Source: Psococerastis gibbosa
Taxonomy: Eukaryota > Arthropoda > Insecta > Psocodea > Psocidae
DNA length: 64,000 bases
Assembly (NCBI GenBank): GCA_963971405.1
Contig: OZ020491.1
Location: forward strand, 12,146,855 to 12,210,854
Reading direction: 5' to 3'
In this document: positions 55,305 through 64,000 of the stretch, piece after piece
Layout of the letters: each line of letters begins with the position of its first letter
Numbering within the stretch: position 1 is the first letter of the stretch
Position numbers and translations under genes: made by a program
The notes under the pieces: generated by a model
Seen by the model: the letters and a program-made list of their open reading frames with translations, nothing else
Database searches by the model: none
What the model was told of the DNA's origin: nothing

Positions 55305-55690
55305 GTAAAAGTTCATAGTCGTAATTTTTTGTTTTGTGTGCTGATGTTGTGGTCGGGAAAATAATGAACTATTTTTTATTTTTTATTACATACATAGCGT
55401 AGGTAGCGTTGAGGAAAATCAGGGTCTGCGGAATCTCCCTACACCTGATCGGCCAGAGCCGAAAAGGATTTTTTTATAGAGCTAATTTTCACTGTTCTAT
55501 TGACTCACAAGCCTCCTGAGAGCCATACATAGTGTATATTGAAATCATATGAAGCAGAGTAAACATATTAACATTTTAAAGCACTACGAGTGCAATACTT
55601 TATTTGTATATATTTTTTTTTAGAATTAGTAATTATTATTCATTCCCCGCCCCTGATATAGTGTACTATATTTCAATGCTAAATTTTATA
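55305..55690. other. Right spacer of the 2-kb inverted structure
   Basis: No gene or family member recognised. Confidence 0.45.
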
Positions 55691-55910
55691 TCTACTTGAT
55701 ATAATTGTGTAGTATTATGATACTGTAACTGGCAGTTGAGGGGCTAACTGGTTCCATTTAGAGAGAACAGCTCTTTGCTGGTTTATTGCTGTTCTGGGCT
55801 TTGCGTTGATCAATTATGCCCAATGGTCAAATGCCCAATTTAAGGGAAAGCCCTGTCTCAATTCAATTTGCGCGTAATTCTAAAGTTGCTACGTTTTATG
55901 TCGATCAATT
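55691..55910. repeat. Right arm of a perfect inverted repeat
   Basis: Complement of 53895-54114. It ends at ATGTCGATCAAT, directly followed by an X fragment starting TTAAATTGAGTAATGAAACC. Confidence 0.9.
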
Positions 55911-56214
55911 ATTAAATTGAGTAATGAAACCGGACAGGTTACTTCCCCAAAAAACTATTTGGTTTTGTGCAAAAAAATGATAGAAAATTCACGCTCAAAT
56001 GCATTGCGTGCTCTGCCATTATTGTTGTGTGGTAATGTGTTCGTCTGACCTATATAGAATTTACCTCACCTCCAGTGACGTTAGATGGAGAACCCCCCCC
56101 CCCCCCATACCATATAACCATAGGAAAATTATTCACCATGAAATTACTCATTTTCTCTATCTACTAATTTTAATAAATTTGAAAGCATGTTCGAGTAACT
56201 CGGACCGGTTCTTT
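55911..56214 (-). repeat. X repeat, 5' part
   Basis: On the minus strand it starts AAAGAACCGGTCCGAGTTAC, has a G run near 56094-56106 and runs to CCTGTCCGGTTTCATTACTC. It is cut at the same region as the copy at 861-1180. Confidence 0.82.
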
Positions 56215-56216
56215 CC

Positions 56217-56295
56217 CTTTTGTGTCGAGTCTCGAACCTCAAACTTCCGTTTCATGGTCTAGTTCTGTACCAACTGCTCTATTTTTACACAGGTT
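56217..56295 (-). repeat. SINE-2 head fragment
   Basis: On the minus strand: AGAGCAGTTGGTACAGAAC and CCATGAAACGGAAGTTTGAG then GGTTCGAGACTCGACAC. The tRNA-like A and B boxes are recognisable, the body is absent. Confidence 0.6.
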
Positions 56296-56334
56296 CAACC
56301 AAGTCGAGAGGCGGACACAGCGACCGGCACTGAG

Positions 56335-56690
56335 GGTAATTGCCCCCCCCCCCTTTGGCCAGCGGTTATATCCTTTGCCTCTAAAATCTAAGTATTACTG
56401 CACTCAAAATGCACAAAACCTCACTATTTCAGCCCTATTTTTCAAACAATTTCTCCCGGGGGAGACCCCCGGGGCCCCTTTGTCCGCCACTACATTCATT
56501 CTTTGTAGTATATAAGCCTTATTGCTCTCAAAATGCGTAAAACCTCACCATTTCAACCCTATTTTTCAAAAAAATTCTCCCCGGGGAGACCCCCGGGCCC
56601 GCCGTGTCCATAATTATGTTGATTCTTTGTAATATATAAACCTTATTGCTCTCAAAATGCGTAAGACCCCAATATTTCTGCCCTCTGGCT
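56335..56690. repeat. Tandem repeat, 124-bp units, with GGGGAGACCCCCGG words
   Basis: CTCAAAATGC recurs at 56403, 56527 and 56651, exactly 124 bp apart. Units contain AAACCTCAC(T/C)ATTTCA, CCCTATTTTTCAAA and a GGGGAGACCCCCGGG palindrome-like word. A C run at about 56343-56352 opens the region. GAGGCGGACACAG on the left and CTTTGTCCGCCACT at about 56479 suggest an old TIR element. Confidence 0.78.
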
Positions 56691-56946
56691 TCTGAGCAAC
56701 TTTTATGAAAGTGGGTGGAGAGGCGCCAAATTACACCCTTGCAAACCTATCGTTACGGCACTGACAAGTGCCTCCCCCTTTTATGAGGTCTGGGACCACC
56801 TCTGACCAAGTCTGCTAATCTGTCTCTAGATATGCTATAATTTTGTAAGTTTGCTCAAGAATTGGTAGTGATCAAGGAATAGTGCAAGTATGCCAATAGC
56901 GAAACATAATGGGAACAGATCAATTATGTCCGAACATAGGTCGGCA
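56691..56946. other. No recognised gene
   Basis: Nothing recognised on either strand. Confidence 0.45.
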
Positions 56947-56950
56947 TTAA

Positions 56951-57212
56951 TAGCGTACAGCCCGTAGGTAAGTGGCAGCCCGAAATTTAATATTTTTTAT
57001 TTAATTAACTAAGCATGATAATACGTGAAAAGTTATTGTTTATAAAATATTTGCATGTTTCTGGAAAAACTACAATTTCGAAAATTAAAAATATCTTATA
57101 ATATGATGCATGAAGTAGTCTTCTACAACTTTGATGAGCCAAATCTTTAATAACATGCTTAATTAATTAAATAAAAAATAAAAAGTATTAAATTCCTACG
57201 GGCTGTACACTC
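56951..57212. mobile_element. TTAA-flanked fold-back MITE, copy 4
   Basis: TTAA at 56947-56950 and 57213-57216. Subterminal GTACAGCCCGTAGG and CCTACGGGCTGTAC are perfect complements. The interior has TATTTTTTATTTAATTAACT and ATGATGCATGAAGTAGTCTT as in copy 1. The ends differ from copies 1-3, so it is a subfamily. Confidence 0.78.
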
Positions 57213-57381
57213 TTAAAAGACATAGTTTAATACAGTGGGCGACGAGTTCGTTTGATAATCTCGGAAACAAGAAATATAATTGAAAAGAAAATATAGTTGT
57301 AGATTTTCTTTCTATATTTTCACGTCTAATTTATAATTTCCTTTTCCCATATATATATATTTTAAGGGCTTTTCGTAACAG

Positions 57382-57570
57382 CCAGTTTATGTTGCCACTG
57401 CCAGTCAATCGTAGTTCTTGTCCTGAACTCCTAAATCCTCCAGGAACTACCAAAGTATCAGATAGAGTTATACATTCTATATCGCAACCCAAATTATGGG
57501 TCTTGACCGGATCTTCATATCCCTTTCAATGCGATTTATTGCAAGGCTATCCGATGCCAACTATCTCAAG
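57382..57570 (+). CDS. Tentative immunoglobulin-like exon fragment
   Basis: An open stretch of 189 bp is bounded by a possible acceptor (CGTAACAG|CC) and a possible donor (CTCAAG|GTACCC). It would begin with the last base of a codon and end after two bases of the next, so the phases match and the length is a multiple of three. The frame encodes LPVNRSSCPELLNPPGTTKV, later a WVLTGSSYPFQC segment and DLLQGYPMPTIS. A cysteine followed about six residues later by QGYP(M/V)P is the B-to-C strand pattern of Ig domains in Dscam-like cell-adhesion molecules, where a Trp would follow shortly. Here no Trp follows within the open frame, so it must come from another exon or the match is accidental. No neighbouring exons were found. 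The open frame is 72 codons, ending at 57607. Treat as a hypothesis. Confidence 0.25.
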
Positions 57571-57661
57571 GTACCCCCTTCATCAAATTCGATATTTGTC
57601 TCTATGATTCGGACCATGACTACCAGTGCTTAAATGCTACGTACTGTGCATTTATTTATAA

Positions 57662-57985
57662 GAAACCGAACAGGTTACTTTCCCAATTAAAGTTGCGGTT
57701 TTCAATAAAAAAATATTTTTTGAAGTAATTATGGTTGCCGCAACACAGTGCAGACATTGCCATTATTGCTGTGCTGTATTGTATTGGTTGGTATTGTATT
57801 GCATTGTCCGTTCTTGACTATGCAATCGTCCCATTCGGTGCTTTGAAGGCATTTTATAATATATTTCCCCAAAAAAGTTAAAATTTTGTTTAAACAAGAC
57901 AGAGATGGAAAATTTTCTCATTTGAGACCTATAATAACGCAAAAAAATAAGAAACCCTGTTCAAGTAAACTCGGACCGGTTTTTT
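57662..57985 (-). repeat. X repeat, diverged
   Basis: The minus strand starts AAAAAACCGGTCCGAGTTTA and ends CCTGTTCGGTTT. In between, GCAATAATGGCAATG and a GTGTTGCGGC segment are weakly like X. Confidence 0.65.
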
Positions 57986-58585
57986 TTCATACTAGTAAAT
58001 TCTGTTCTGCACACATTAATACAAATGCCAATAGGCTACCTAGAGATATGAAAAAAACGTCAAATTCCTCTAGCTAAGTTAGCGGGTGCATCAGCTTTTT
58101 CAGATTCATGTTATGCTGCACTGTAAGTATTGAGGAAATGACCAATATATTTAATTCATGAAACTATACAAAAGTTTGAAATAATCAAGGAAAAGGATTT
58201 CCCGTTAAAACGTTTTTGAAGATACTATACCGTAGTTCACTTCGAGCACTGCGAAAAAACGACAAAACTTTTTTAACAATTCCCCTGGAACGCTCGAAGA
58301 TTTCAACAAAAACGGAATAACAAAGTTCTCATTTTAAACCCTTTCTATTTTCAATTGTGTAAATTTTCCTCATTCGAAGGTATATCAGCAGAAGTTTGTT
58401 TTGTTGGCTGATGCTTATTCAGTCGATTGAAGAGAAATTCCTCTTCTGAAAGCTTTTTAATGTTTACTGAATACGGATGTTGCGACTTCAAGTGAATTTC
58501 GTCTGCTTATTTGTACAAACAGCTGATTACAGCCATGTTGGATTTACATGGGAAACAACACGCTTACTTTGCAACGAAGCTAAGT
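57986..58585. other. No recognised gene
   Basis: Nothing recognised on either strand. Confidence 0.45.
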
Positions 58586-58724
58586 TTATAAGAAGACCAT
58601 GACGTATGTAACAGCTAAACACTGCAGCGCATTCAATTTACGGACCAAGTGGAGAGATTCTAAGACCGAAAGTTGTGGTTACTGTATGTTCTTATAGGTT
58701 GTTCTAGACATGGTCTTCTTATAA
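58586..58724. mobile_element. Small TIR element, 139 bp
   Basis: TTATAAGAAGACCATG and CATGGTCTTCTTATAA are perfect complements at the two ends. No other copy and no target duplication seen. Confidence 0.6.
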
Positions 58725-58927
58725 TTCACCTTCGCGGTAAGTCAGCCGCCGAGTATCGAATTAGTAAGGTACTAATATAGTAGGACATAAGGGACAAAAT
58801 ATACTGTTAACAACGGCACGGTTCATACTATCAGGGGTTTAGCATAAAATAAAAAATGAATGGAAGGGATGGAGGCGATTTCGATCTGAGTCTGTCTCTG
58901 TGTCTGCAATATATCTCGATAAACCCA

Positions 58928-59245
58928 CTTAGAAGAGAACAGTGAAACGAGAAATAGACGCAATACTCAACGGAGAAGACGTAGTCCGGTTCATAAAAGC
59001 GCAACGCATAAGATGGCTGGGACGCGTCGTCACAATATCAGACGAAGATCAAAAAGATGTACAAAGCAAGCATGATAGGAACTAGGAAGACGACTGGCCG
59101 GACATCCTCGAAAACGCTGGAAGGATGAGTTTGAAACTGACCTTCGAGAGTTGGGAGTCCGTAGATGGTGGAGCGTTGTACCAAACCGAGATGCCTGGAG
59201 GAGTGTTATCGAGTAGGCCAAAGTCCATCAAGCCAGAAGAAGAAG
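58928..59245 (+). pseudogene. L-B LINE relic: RTE/BovB-like C-terminus
   Basis: The plus strand encodes [20 protein letters not shown] then IRWLGRV, and after a frameshift a GRPRKRWKDE-like block, then RELGVRRWWS and AWRSVIE with a stop, followed by a GAA-rich tail (GCCAGAAGAAGAAG). This succession (NGED..RFIK.QR.RWLGH, R.RW.D, WW..V..RD.WR) is the conserved C-terminal tail of RTE/BovB-like non-LTR elements. The frame is broken at least once around 59078 and the whole RT and endonuclease are missing. It is a dead, 5'-truncated copy. The same 3' end occurs on the minus strand at 42942-43434. Confidence 0.82.
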
Positions 59246-59562
59246 TGAAACGAGAAAAGGAAAGGAAGGAGGTTAGAAACGCAACATAAAAGAAAACATT
59301 TTCGCCAGACCTTACCTTCCTTGCCAGGGAAAACATGGCTGCTGGATATGCTGCTCACCACAGCTCCAAAATGGAGCAGTACTCAAGAGGGAGGATCCGC
59401 TACCAGTCCTCAGGCCTAGACATTGCGTGGGCTCTCCTGCCACGGCGTTTTCGTATTAATGAGTCAGTCAGACCTTTATTGGTTTGCCTAGAGTTGCATA
59501 TGGGAGAGATGGGACATTTGAGCCCGGCAAAAGTATTATTGCGGCATTCCTGAGATCACCTC
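59246..59562. other. No recognised gene
   Basis: The 72-codon frame at 59335 has no recognised domain. CAGACCTTTATTGGTTTGCC near 59470 resembles 36512 and may be a retroposon end on the minus strand. Confidence 0.4.
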
Positions 59563-59736
59563 CAGCAGCCTGATCATGGCGATTATAATACCGCTATTTA
59601 TTTAATCCCCTGGTATTAAAAATGTAAACAAGATAATTTTATAATGGAAAGTGCTATTCAAAATTTGTTTGTTTACGTTATAATCCCAGGGTACTTATTT
59701 AACCCCGGGATTATAATCGCCATGATCAGGCTGCTG
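59563..59736. mobile_element. CAG-family MITE, short form (174 bp)
   Basis: Ends CAGCAGCCTGATCATGGCGA and TCGCCATGATCAGGCTGCTG, perfect complements. Core AATGGAAAGTGCTATTCAAA is inverted relative to the copy at 16846-17008. Confidence 0.9.
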
Positions 59737-59773
59737 CTACGGCGCGTCGTTTCTATAACTGGTCATAGGAGAC

Positions 59774-59990
59774 GTCAGGACATGTACTGGTACGGACTCT
59801 GACTTTCACCCGAAAGGTTGTTGGTTCGAGTCCTACACTTGCGACATTTTCTGGCCATGCTTCGGAGGGCAATGTAAAGCAGGTGGTCCCAGGCCTTCCT
59901 AGTTGAGTGTAAGTTTATAGCCCTAACTCCGCTAGGTAGGCTTAGTAATAGAACAAAAAGTCATTATTTATTTATTTATTTATTTACGTG
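59774..59990 (+). repeat. SINE-1 copy
   Basis: GTCAGGACATGTACTGGTAC, GGTTCGAGTCCTACACTTGC, GCTTCGGAGGGCAATGTAAA, CCTAGTTGAGTGTAAG, CTAACTCCGCTAGGTAGGCT, then AAAAAGTCATT and an ATTT tail. Confidence 0.9.
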
Positions 59991-60381
59991 GGCTGGCCAA
60001 GATATTCTTTACATTCATATGTAATTATATAGCACCACATCTCATTCATTCACCCTCGCTACTCTATATACTTTGGCACGACACAGCTTCTAGAAATGTT
60101 CGTCCCCGTCACAGGCACCATTAGGCGCCATCATATTATTCGGTGGCACGGTGCTCCGTGACGTGGAAATAACACATGAAGGTGCAGTTGTGATTTGCGT
60201 GGCAGCACTGCGACTTTGACCGTCCTTGCCACGTGATGCCGTGCGACGTGGTTATAGATAGGCCAAGCATGCACATAACATGCCATAACAGTGTAAAAGC
60301 TTAATGACAGTTTTCCCGCGACTCGGTTATTGTATTGTATAACGCAGTGATACCATTGTTTATTCATTCCATAACAACACA
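59991..60381. other. No recognised gene
   Basis: A 100-codon minus-strand frame at 60131-60433 overlaps the X repeat start; His- and Val-rich, not recognised. Confidence 0.35.
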
Positions 60382-61345
60382 AAAGAACCGGTACGAGTGA
60401 ACCCGTACTCATATCTTCTTTCCTGTTTATCAATAATTAATATAGGTCTGTAGGGTACCGTAATAGTTTCAGGGTAATTAATTGTCCGAGGGTTAAATTT
60501 CGGCTACCTCGACTTCCCCAATCCTAAAGCACGGATTCCTCGATGGGATTGCTGCATAGTCTACTCTAGAATGGGCACACTAATATAAAGCTACACAATA
60601 ATAAAGCCCCTACTTCATTATATTTTATATTATATATTATTATACAAATTATATATGTCAGGGCATGTAGCGTAGTGGTACGGACTCTGAATTTCACCCG
60701 AAAGGTTGTTGGTTCGAGCCCCACACGGGCTACATTTTCTGGGCATGCTTCGGAGGGCATCTACAGAAGGCGGTCCCGGGCCTTCCTAGTTGAGTGTAAG
60801 AGAGGGCTTTATAGCCCTAACTCCGCTAGGTTGGCTTAGTAATAGAAACAATAAAAAGTCATTATTATTATCATCATTATTATATATTTGGTATACAATG
60901 AATTGGAGCACAAAGTTTCAAACTTTCTTCAAACAGTATTTTTTTCTTTAAAACCAAAACCTTGCCTGAGAAAGGAACATGTTTTGTTTTGTTACTATAT
61001 TTAGTACTTAAAACATACCTGAATGTACTAAGCATCGGTAAATAGGTTCTCCAGAAACTTATTTTTTTTTTTTTTAGCAATTTTTCATTTAAATAATTGA
61101 ACGTTTTTTTTATATTTTTGTCCCCTAAACCAAAGTATCAAGGGGGTGCTACCTACTGGGTTTTGTTTTCAATAAGGAATACAATATGTGCGAATTTAAA
61201 ATAAATCGTTTACCGTTTATTTTCTTTCTTATGGGGTAAACCCCCCCCCCCCCACATTGAGTTAGCTCAAATTATTTTTAAAAAAAATATGATTTTTTAG
61301 GTATAGGTTGCTATAATGCCGAATTTCATTATCTATTGTTCCGGC
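60382..61345 (+). repeat. X repeat (variant), interrupted by SINE-1
   Basis: Starts AAAGAACCGGTACGAGTGAA as at 42891. After the SINE (60657-60886) it continues with X boxes GGTTTTGTTACTATATTTAG-like, ACTTAAAACATACCTGAATG, AAACCAAAGTATCAAGGGGG and a C run at about 61240-61252 followed by CATTGAGTTAGC. It is more diverged than 8330-9142. Confidence 0.75.
60657..60886 (+). repeat. SINE-1 copy, most complete tRNA-like head
   Basis: GGGCATGTAGCGTAGTGGTA (A box), CACCCGAAAGGTTGTTGGTT and GGTTCGAGCCC (B box), then the conserved body and CTAACTCCGCTAGGTTGGCT, ending in ATT repeats. It lies inside the X repeat. Confidence 0.92.
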
Positions 61346-62261
61346 AAATGAAATTCGTATGAGCTGTGCTTGGGAAAAGGTGAAAGTTGGCAGTGAACAA
61401 TTTTTAAGTCCTCGACAGTCAAGATTTTAACTGGATGTTAACTGTCATTTCAACCACTAGTGACTAGACTCCAAAAACATGCATTTTAAGTAGCCTTCAT
61501 ATTAAAATGATTATAAGTATATAATTAATGACTTAAGAATGGAATGCTATAAGAACAACGAAAATTAAAATATCACTGCCAAAATTCTGGCATTCTAGGA
61601 TCCACTATGTCAATGCTTTTTCGTGCTATGCAAATATAAACTATAAATCCGTATGACATACAACAGAAAAAAAATGTTTTCTGTCAAAAGGAATTAGCCA
61701 ACTTGTCTGTAATTGACCAGACAGTCCACAGATTGGGTCACAAGCAAATAATCCCCGCTGTCACAACAGCAGAGTTAATGGGAAGAGTCAACCAGATACA
61801 ATTTTTTCGAATTAGGGACAGCAGGAGAACAATAAAACAGCTGAGAAGGGTAAATAGCAATGTTGCGCACTGTTTCTGTTGTAGCCACAATACTGATAGA
61901 TTAGATAGAGTGATTCAAAAACTTATGGGGGGGGGGGGGGAGGAAGACAATTATCAGGCACATAGGAAACCTCCACGCAATAGCCTAAATTGTGGAGAAA
62001 CTAATTTTCCCTGTATACAAGTAACAATAATTTATCCGCTGATTTCAAAAAAAAAATGTATTCAAAATATTACAAAGTTAAAAAGGAGATGATTTTATTT
62101 ATTAGTCTCTCATTCATCACATTGGACAATGCTTTCTTACTGTATATAGGCACCAACTCGGCATTATTTCGTAATACTGTAGTAACCTGCGCCATTAACA
62201 AGTTATTGAGCTGTTTATGACTTCTGACACTGCAATATAATGATTTCAAAATATGATACAT
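61346..62261. other. No recognised gene; 129-codon frame at 61703-62092
   Basis: The frame includes SNVAHCFCCSHN and a Gly run from a G tract (61927-61940). The cysteines hint at nothing specific and the G run crosses the frame, so coding is doubtful. Confidence 0.3.
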
Positions 62262-62350
62262 ATTTTTTTTAATTAAAAAAGTTTAATTGCGTACAAACAA
62301 TTTAATGAATGCATCCAATTGACCTTTGCAGTCGCCCCTGTAGGTTAGTA
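62262..62350 (+). repeat. W repeat
   Basis: ACAATTTAATGAATGCATCC, TTGCAGTCGCC and TAGGTTAGTAC match 27780-27856. Confidence 0.6.
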
Positions 62351-64000
62351 CAAGTAATTAATTAGTTAATTAATTAAAAAATTGGGAAGTCACTGCTTGA
62401 GGCGAGTCATCTGCAGCTCAGTCAATCAACAAATTGGCAGTTGTGACCGAAATGAAGCGTGAAGTTCTCACCATAAGCAAAACATAATGGAAATTAAGCT
62501 TGTAAGAGTATTTGCTTATTTTAGCCCGCTAAGGACCCAAGGTCAAGTGCGCCGAACTTCTACCCCTACTGTTGTCAGCTTTGCCTGTTGAATTATTAAT
62601 TTGTTTTTAATTTCATAGAATTCTTTTACGTTGCAACCCTACGACTTGGGTACATTTCATTTGGCATTTCCCCCTACGTTTCACCACTAGCAGCCATACT
62701 TGGCTTATGGTTAGACGCCACATATTCTATTTTATTGGCATTAAGCTGAGCATTTTCCACCTGCAACGATTTTTTTTAAAATCATTAATCCAATGGTTGT
62801 TGCAGGTGGAGAGAGTGCTGCAACGTTCAAATTTTGGGGGCAGAACTTATAGATGTGGCACACCGATAAGGCCCCTAGCTGGGGACGGACACGGTGTGCG
62901 TGGTGGGACAACAAAACATCAGACATACAATGCTATCAGTGCGGAGGCTATAGGAGAAAAAATCCAGGTATATTTATAATAGTAGCTTTATATGACGCAC
63001 CCATAATTTTTTTTACGGCTCTCTATCAGAACGAAACAAGGGATATTTTCCAGGATGGGGCAAAAAACCATAAACTATTACAACTAATATAGAATTTTTT
63101 AAATATACTAATTATTAGTAGCAAGCGTTCCCTTACCTAAATACAAGCATTACAATAGCTACTGACATTTTCGGAGGGGGGTTTCATTACAAATGATCCT
63201 TATATACCTATACAATAGGTAGGTATCCACTGTACAACATATCACATTATTATTTTATTTTTAAAAAACCAAAGAGTAAAATTTTTAAATTTAAACAAAC
63301 CAATATAGAGAGGTACTTCTCCCTTGGCCAGGGCCACCCCGACGGCGGAGAGGTCTGAAGGGAAAAGCGGTAATTTATATAACTGCAAACAGGGGGCCTC
63401 CCCAGGGGAAATAGTGGGGTCTACACATTCAACAACAGTAAAATGGGGAATATAGAGACCAAGAGGACTTTTTGAAATTACACCGAAAGGGCAAGGGGTC
63501 AAGAGGTCTCCCCCTTGATTTTTTTTTAAATGGGTGCGAAATAGTAGGGTTTCCCGAATTTTTACATATCGACGGAAAGAAAAAACACGCGAAGTTTGAA
63601 ATATGTTACCTTAAGAAACCAACCAAACATTAAAATGTAATTTTTGTAAGTAAGTAAGTTTTATAACAAGACCATATTTAAAGTATAATTGAGACTTATC
63701 GCAAGGGGTGATGGCAATTGGTCTCCAGGGGGTAATCGGTTTCAAGGTGCATATAACTTATCAAAATGCTCAGAAAAATGTTTTCTGTTAGTCCTGATAT
63801 TTTTGACATCTCACGATTGATATTTCATAAAATATTTGACTTCTACACTTTTAAGGCTTTTTCCCCGCCGATTGCCTCTTGAGTGTCGTAGCTGTGAGCA
63901 ACTGTGCGTATTTATTGTTGGTTAGGGGTTAGAAGTAATAAGAAAATACAATGCAGAAAGACCGTAAAGGTAAAAACGAAAGTTTACGGATAAAATAAAA
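62351..64000. other. No recognised gene
   Basis: Small inverted repeat near 62758-62812 (CCACCTGCAAC with GTTGCAGGTGG). A GC-richer stretch at 63310-63515 has an 86-codon minus-strand frame (63242-63502) with GVALAKGEVPLYIG, not recognised. Nothing else. Confidence 0.4.

Noticed and set aside
60657..60730. Genuine tRNA gene
   Set aside because: A and B boxes exist, but a conserved SINE body and repeat tail follow, and five similar copies occur.
61703..62092. Cysteine-containing 129-codon protein
   Set aside because: The frame passes through a G homopolymer and has no match that I recognise.

Overview
This window looks like a stretch of repeat-dominated, AT-rich animal DNA, most likely from an arthropod and probably an insect. 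That placement is an inference from the non-LTR retrotransposon fragments, tRNA-derived SINEs, dense MITEs and two satellite arrays; the species cannot be fixed. I found no intact host gene. Most open frames are short and chance-like or lie inside repeats. Coding sequence consists of decayed LINE fragments, one LINE 3' end with an open frame of 227 codons, and one tentative immunoglobulin-like exon near 57.4 kb.

The repeats sort into families, labelled here for reference. PH-long (about 380-395 bp) and PH-short (about 70-475 bp) are palindromic MITEs starting GGCG with 3-bp target duplications TTA/TAA/TTT, which fits PIF/Harbinger. Several hAT-like MITEs have 8-bp target duplications, and most of them carry runs of G or C. 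A TTAA-flanked fold-back family fits piggyBac or Kolobok target choice. A CAG family has ends CAGCAGCC(C/T)GATC. X, Y, Z and W are interspersed repeats of unknown class. SINE-1 and SINE-2 are tRNA-derived. The LINE groups are L-A (C-terminus with a WCYRR motif), L-B (RTE/BovB-like C-terminus), L-C (RNase H bearing, I/R1/Jockey type) and L-D (another RT C-terminus).

Layout. 0-10 kb: CAG and X fragments, an L-A relic, PH-long 1, L-D, a 290-bp tandem duplication, PH-short, and PH-long 2 inside a Z repeat, followed by a full X. 10-20 kb: Y, PH-short, CAG, Z, X and SINE copies and a 492-bp TIR element. 20-30 kb: nested hAT-like elements, TTAA fold-backs, an L-A relic split by a PH-short, a tandem array, and hAT-like MITEs with perfect 8-bp duplications. 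30-40 kb: L-A, a well-preserved L-C insertion with target duplication and poly(A), full X, two G/C-tract hAT MITEs, SINE-1 and PH-long 4. 40-50 kb: SINEs, a 165/171-bp satellite with dimeric order, a three-deep nest (X < L-B < PH-long), a LINE inserted in a LINE, a second satellite of about 220 bp, and a 326-bp hAT-like element. 50-64 kb: PH-long 6 in Z, a perfect inverted repeat of about 210 bp spanning 2 kb, further TTAA, X, SINE, CAG and L-B copies, and a poorly resolved tail.

The elements work together only as a history: MITEs repeatedly landed in older repeats, and several insertions can be undone on paper because a target duplication or an uninterrupted paralogue is present in the same window. 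Nothing resembles a bacterial operon, CRISPR array or viral genome.
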